From Deltaproteobacteria bacterium (lineage in GTDB: Bacteria > Desulfobacterota > Desulfobaccia > Desulfobaccales > Desulfobaccaceae), in NCBI GenBank assembly GCA_016874895.1, contig VGSX01000166.1, positions 1 to 7,804 on the forward strand: a stretch of DNA of 7,804 bases, read 5' to 3'. Position numbers and translations under genes: made by a program. Under the pieces are notes generated by a model, which saw nothing but the letters and a program-made list of their open reading frames with translations, was not told the DNA's origin and ran no database searches. Within the stretch, counting starts at the first letter, position 1, and every line of letters starts with the position of its first letter. Shown piece by piece: positions 6,261 through 7,804 of this stretch.

Positions 6261-6412
6261 TCAGCATTCAGCATTCAGCATTCAGCGGTCAGCTGACAGC
6301 CGTCAGCTACTGCTTTAAATTCATCTCGTTTTTCCAAGATGGCGGATCGCTGGTTTCTCTATGAGTTTGCCTGAGCCATTGTTTTTGCTGAAAGCTGATT
6401 GCTGATAGCTGA
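6261..6412. repeat. Heptad-repeat inverted element between fabG and acpP (MITE-like)
   Basis: The left arm 6261–6307 holds seven units of TCAGCNN in strict 7-base phase (starts 6261, 6268, 6275, 6282, 6289, 6296 with one mismatch, 6303). The right arm 6387–6412 holds four GCTGANN units in the same phase, with a weak fifth at 6415. Bases 6261–6286 match the reverse complement of 6387–6412 at 22 of 26 positions. The 100-base centre shows no gene. No transposase or clear target duplication was found, so its mobile origin is inference. Confidence 0.65.
6291..6308. repeat. Local hairpin within the left arm of the heptad-repeat element
   Basis: AGCTGAC (6291–6297) and GTCAGCT (6302–6308) form a perfect 7-bp stem with a 4-base loop. 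No T-tract follows on the plus strand, so it is not a classic terminator; it may form in the fabG–acpP mRNA. Confidence 0.5.
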
Positions 6413-6484
6413 ACGCTTACGATTTTTTCTTGCAATTATTCCAGATTACCGACACTATTGTAACGCTACGAGGTTATGAGCGCT

Positions 6485-6494
6485 AAGGAGGAGG
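6485..6494 (+). promoter_or_regulatory. Very strong ribosome binding site of acpP
   Basis: AAGGAGGAGG ends 9 bases before the acpP ATG at 6504 and contains the full AGGAGG core. It fits the need for abundant acyl carrier protein and contrasts with the weak or absent sites of the acyl-CoA dehydrogenase and ETF genes upstream. Confidence 0.8.
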
Positions 6495-6503
6495 AAAACA
6501 CTA

Positions 6504-6740
6504 ATGGCTGCTGTGGAAGATAAGGTAATTGAGATCATTGCCGACCGTTTGGGGGTCGATAAATCAGAAGTCGTACCGGAAGCTGCCTTCATCGATGACC
6601 TGGGTGCCGATTCCCTGGACCTGGTGGAATTGATTATGGCCATGGAAGAAGAATTCGACATCGAGATCGCCGATGAAGAAGCGGAGAAACTCAGAACCGT
6701 CCAAGATGTTCTGGACTATATAAAAGTCCATTCCTCTTAA
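6504..6740 (+). CDS. acpP: Acyl carrier protein
   Basis: The 78-residue acidic protein carries growing acyl chains in the cytosol on a 4'-phosphopantetheine arm. The attachment site is Ser37 in DLGADSLDLVEL (32–43), the canonical DSL motif, and length, acidity and the three-helix pattern agree with E. coli AcpP. It stands between fabG and fabF as in most fab clusters, but with a 280-base gap to fabG that contains the heptad-repeat element. The gap may give acpP separate expression; a weak box pair near TTGCAA 6430–6435 was not convincing as a promoter. It would receive 4'-phosphopantetheine from an ACP synthase encoded outside the window. Confidence 0.97.
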   Translation: MAAVEDKVIEIIADRLGVDKSEVVPEAAFIDDLGADSLDLVELIMAMEEEFDIEIADEEAEKLRTVQDVLDYIKVHSS

Positions 6741-6797
6741 GCAGTTCGATCCGCAGGATCCGTACTTGCCGTTTAGTTTGAGAGCGAGGCTTTTTCC

Positions 6798-7804
6798 ATG
6801 AGTGTGCGGGTGGTTGTCACCGGCCTGGGCATGATTACCCCTTTGGGGATTGGGGTGGAACCGACCTGGAGTGGTTTGGTGGCCGGCAGATCCGGTATCG
6901 GACCGATTACTTTTTTTGACTCCACCGGCTTTGAAACCACCATCGCCGGAGAGATAAAGGGTTTTCATCCCGAAGAGTACATGTCTCCGAAGTTAATCAA
7001 GCGTATGGACCGCTTTGTGCAGATTGCCGTGGCTACCGCGGTTCTGGCCATGCGGGATGCGGGTTTGGAAATCACCCCGGAGCTGCAGCCCCACATCGGC
7101 TCTATTGTCGGCTGTGGTCTGGGGGGGCTGACCACCATTGAAAAATATCATCGGGTCCTGCTGGAAAAGGGTCCCAAGAGAATCAGCCCCTTTTTCATTC
7201 CCATGCTCATCCCCAACATGGCGCCGGGCATGGTGGCCATGCACTTCGGGGCCCAGGGGCCGAATACCTCCACGGTCACGGCCTGCGCCTCCGGGGCCCA
7301 TGCCGTGGGGGACGCCTTTAAAACCATAGAGCGGGGTGCGGCCAAGGCCATGATCACGGGGGGGGTGGAATCGGTGATTACCCCTTTGGGAATAAGCGGC
7401 TTTAATGCCTTGAAGGCCCTCTCCACCCGCAATGACGAGCCCGAAAAAGCATGCCGGCCCTTTGATCTGCACCGGGACGGTTTTGTCATGGCCGAAGGCA
7501 GCGGCATTTTGATCATGGAGGAACTGGAGTTTGCCAAGGCAAGGGGAGCCCGGATTTATGCCGAAGCAGCCGGGTACGGCCTTTCCGGCGACGCCTATCA
7601 TATGACCGCGCCTTCCCCGGACGGCACCGGGGCGGTTTTGTGCATGCAGCAGGCCCTGGCCGATGCCAAGCTCAGCCCTGATGACGTGGACCATATTAAT
7701 GCCCATGGCACTTCCACGCCTTTGAACGACGTCTCCGAGACCATGGCCATCAAAAAGGTGTTCGGCCCCCGGGCCTATAAAATTCCCGTTAGCGGCACCA
7801 AGTC
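6798..7804 (+). CDS. fabF: 3-oxoacyl-[ACP] synthase II (KAS II), 3' end cut by window
   Basis: The condensing enzyme extends acyl-ACP by two carbons from malonyl-ACP. The frame from ATG 6798 is open for 335 codons to the window edge. The N-terminus RVVVTGLGMITPLG (4–17) is typical. Cys163 in TVTACASGAHAVGDA (159–173) is the acyl-binding nucleophile and His303 in INAHGTSTPLND (300–311) the first catalytic histidine, at the same numbers as in E. coli FabF. The window ends at Lys335 in VSGTK, the conserved lysine; the second histidine (about 340) and the C-terminal gate loop lie outside, so chain-length preference cannot be judged. GCGAGG at 6784–6789 is a fair ribosome site 8 bases before the ATG. 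The 57-base gap to acpP holds only a small GATCC/GGATC inverted repeat (6749–6761), so acpP and fabF are probably co-transcribed. Confidence 0.96.
   Translation, partial: MSVRVVVTGLGMITPLGIGVEPTWSGLVAGRSGIGPITFFDSTGFETTIAGEIKGFHPEEYMSPKLIKRMDRFVQIAVATAVLAMRDAGLEITPELQPHIGSIVGCGLGGLTTIEKYHRVLLEKGPKRISPFFIPMLIPNMAPGMVAMHFGAQGPNTSTVTACASGAHAVGDAFKTIERGAAKAMITGGVESVITPLGISGFNALKALSTRNDEPEKACRPFDLHRDGFVMAEGSGILIMEELEFAKARGARIYAEAAGYGLSGDAYHMTAPSPDGTGAVLCMQQALADAKLSPDDVDHINAHGTSTPLNDVSETMAIKKVFGPRAYKIPVSGTK

Noticed and set aside
6218..6261. Terminator after fabG ending in the T8 run at 6254–6261
   Set aside because: The only upstream stem (GCCT/AGGC) has 4 base pairs and lies about 20 bases from the T-run, so it does not form a terminator hairpin.
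5159..6274. 371-codon minus-strand open frame
   Set aside because: It is antisense to the end of etfA and all of fabG. The product is Gly/His/Gln-rich, a common shadow in GC-rich coding sequence, and its start falls in the heptad-repeat element.
6430..6461. Separate acpP promoter (TTGCAA 6430–6435 with TATTGT 6456–6461)
   Set aside because: The spacing is 20 bases, and the 17-base alternative CACTAT is a poor –10. Not listed as a feature, though a dedicated acpP promoter remains possible.
6993..7706. 237-codon minus-strand open frame
   Set aside because: Antisense shadow of fabF. The plus frame carries all KAS II active-site residues and the minus product has no recognisable domain.

Overview
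The window looks like a piece of chromosome from a GC-rich anaerobic bacterium. The best guess is a member of the Desulfobacterota (former Deltaproteobacteria). That guess is inferred from the mix of a DUF177–rpmF–fab cluster with an acyl-CoA dehydrogenase and a ferredoxin-fused ETF, plus high-GC coding sequence throughout. It does not come from a database match. No tRNA, rRNA, CRISPR array, transposase or phage gene is visible. Coding density is high, and the layout is two divergent transcription units.

Left part, minus strand (1–1101): a two-gene unit runs leftwards. A small TM2-like membrane protein (748–1101) overlaps by 4 bases (ATGA) the start of a membrane-anchored ClpP-fold serine protease of the SDH/SppA-like class, which is cut by the left window edge. 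The divergent gap 1102–1340 holds a probable promoter for each direction. The rightward one has perfect TTGACA and TATAAT boxes.

Right part, plus strand (1341–7804): this is an apparently co-directional operon of DUF177/YceD, rpmF (zinc-ribbon L32), acyl-CoA dehydrogenase, etfB, etfA with an N-terminal two-cluster ferredoxin domain, fabG, acpP and fabF (cut by the right edge just after Lys335). In the textbook arrangement rpmF is followed by plsX-fabH-fabD before fabG-acpP-fabF. Here that position is taken by an acyl-CoA dehydrogenase/ETF module. The order ACAD–EtfB–EtfA(ferredoxin fusion) and the EtfB motif at residues 121–129 are like electron-bifurcating complexes such as caffeyl-CoA reductase CarCDE of Acetobacterium.

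How it may work together: L32 and its DUF177 partner link ribosome supply with lipid synthesis, as in many bacteria. FabG, ACP and FabF form the elongation core (condensation and first reduction on ACP). The acyl-CoA dehydrogenase with EtfAB would interconvert a saturated acyl thioester and its 2-enoyl form, exchanging electrons with NAD(H) and possibly ferredoxin. Whether this module serves degradation, short-chain acyl-CoA metabolism or the enoyl reduction step of fatty acid synthesis is the main open question. Two non-coding elements stand out: a heptad-repeat inverted element between fabG and acpP (6261–6412) and a GC-rich palindrome between etfB and etfA (4171–4192).
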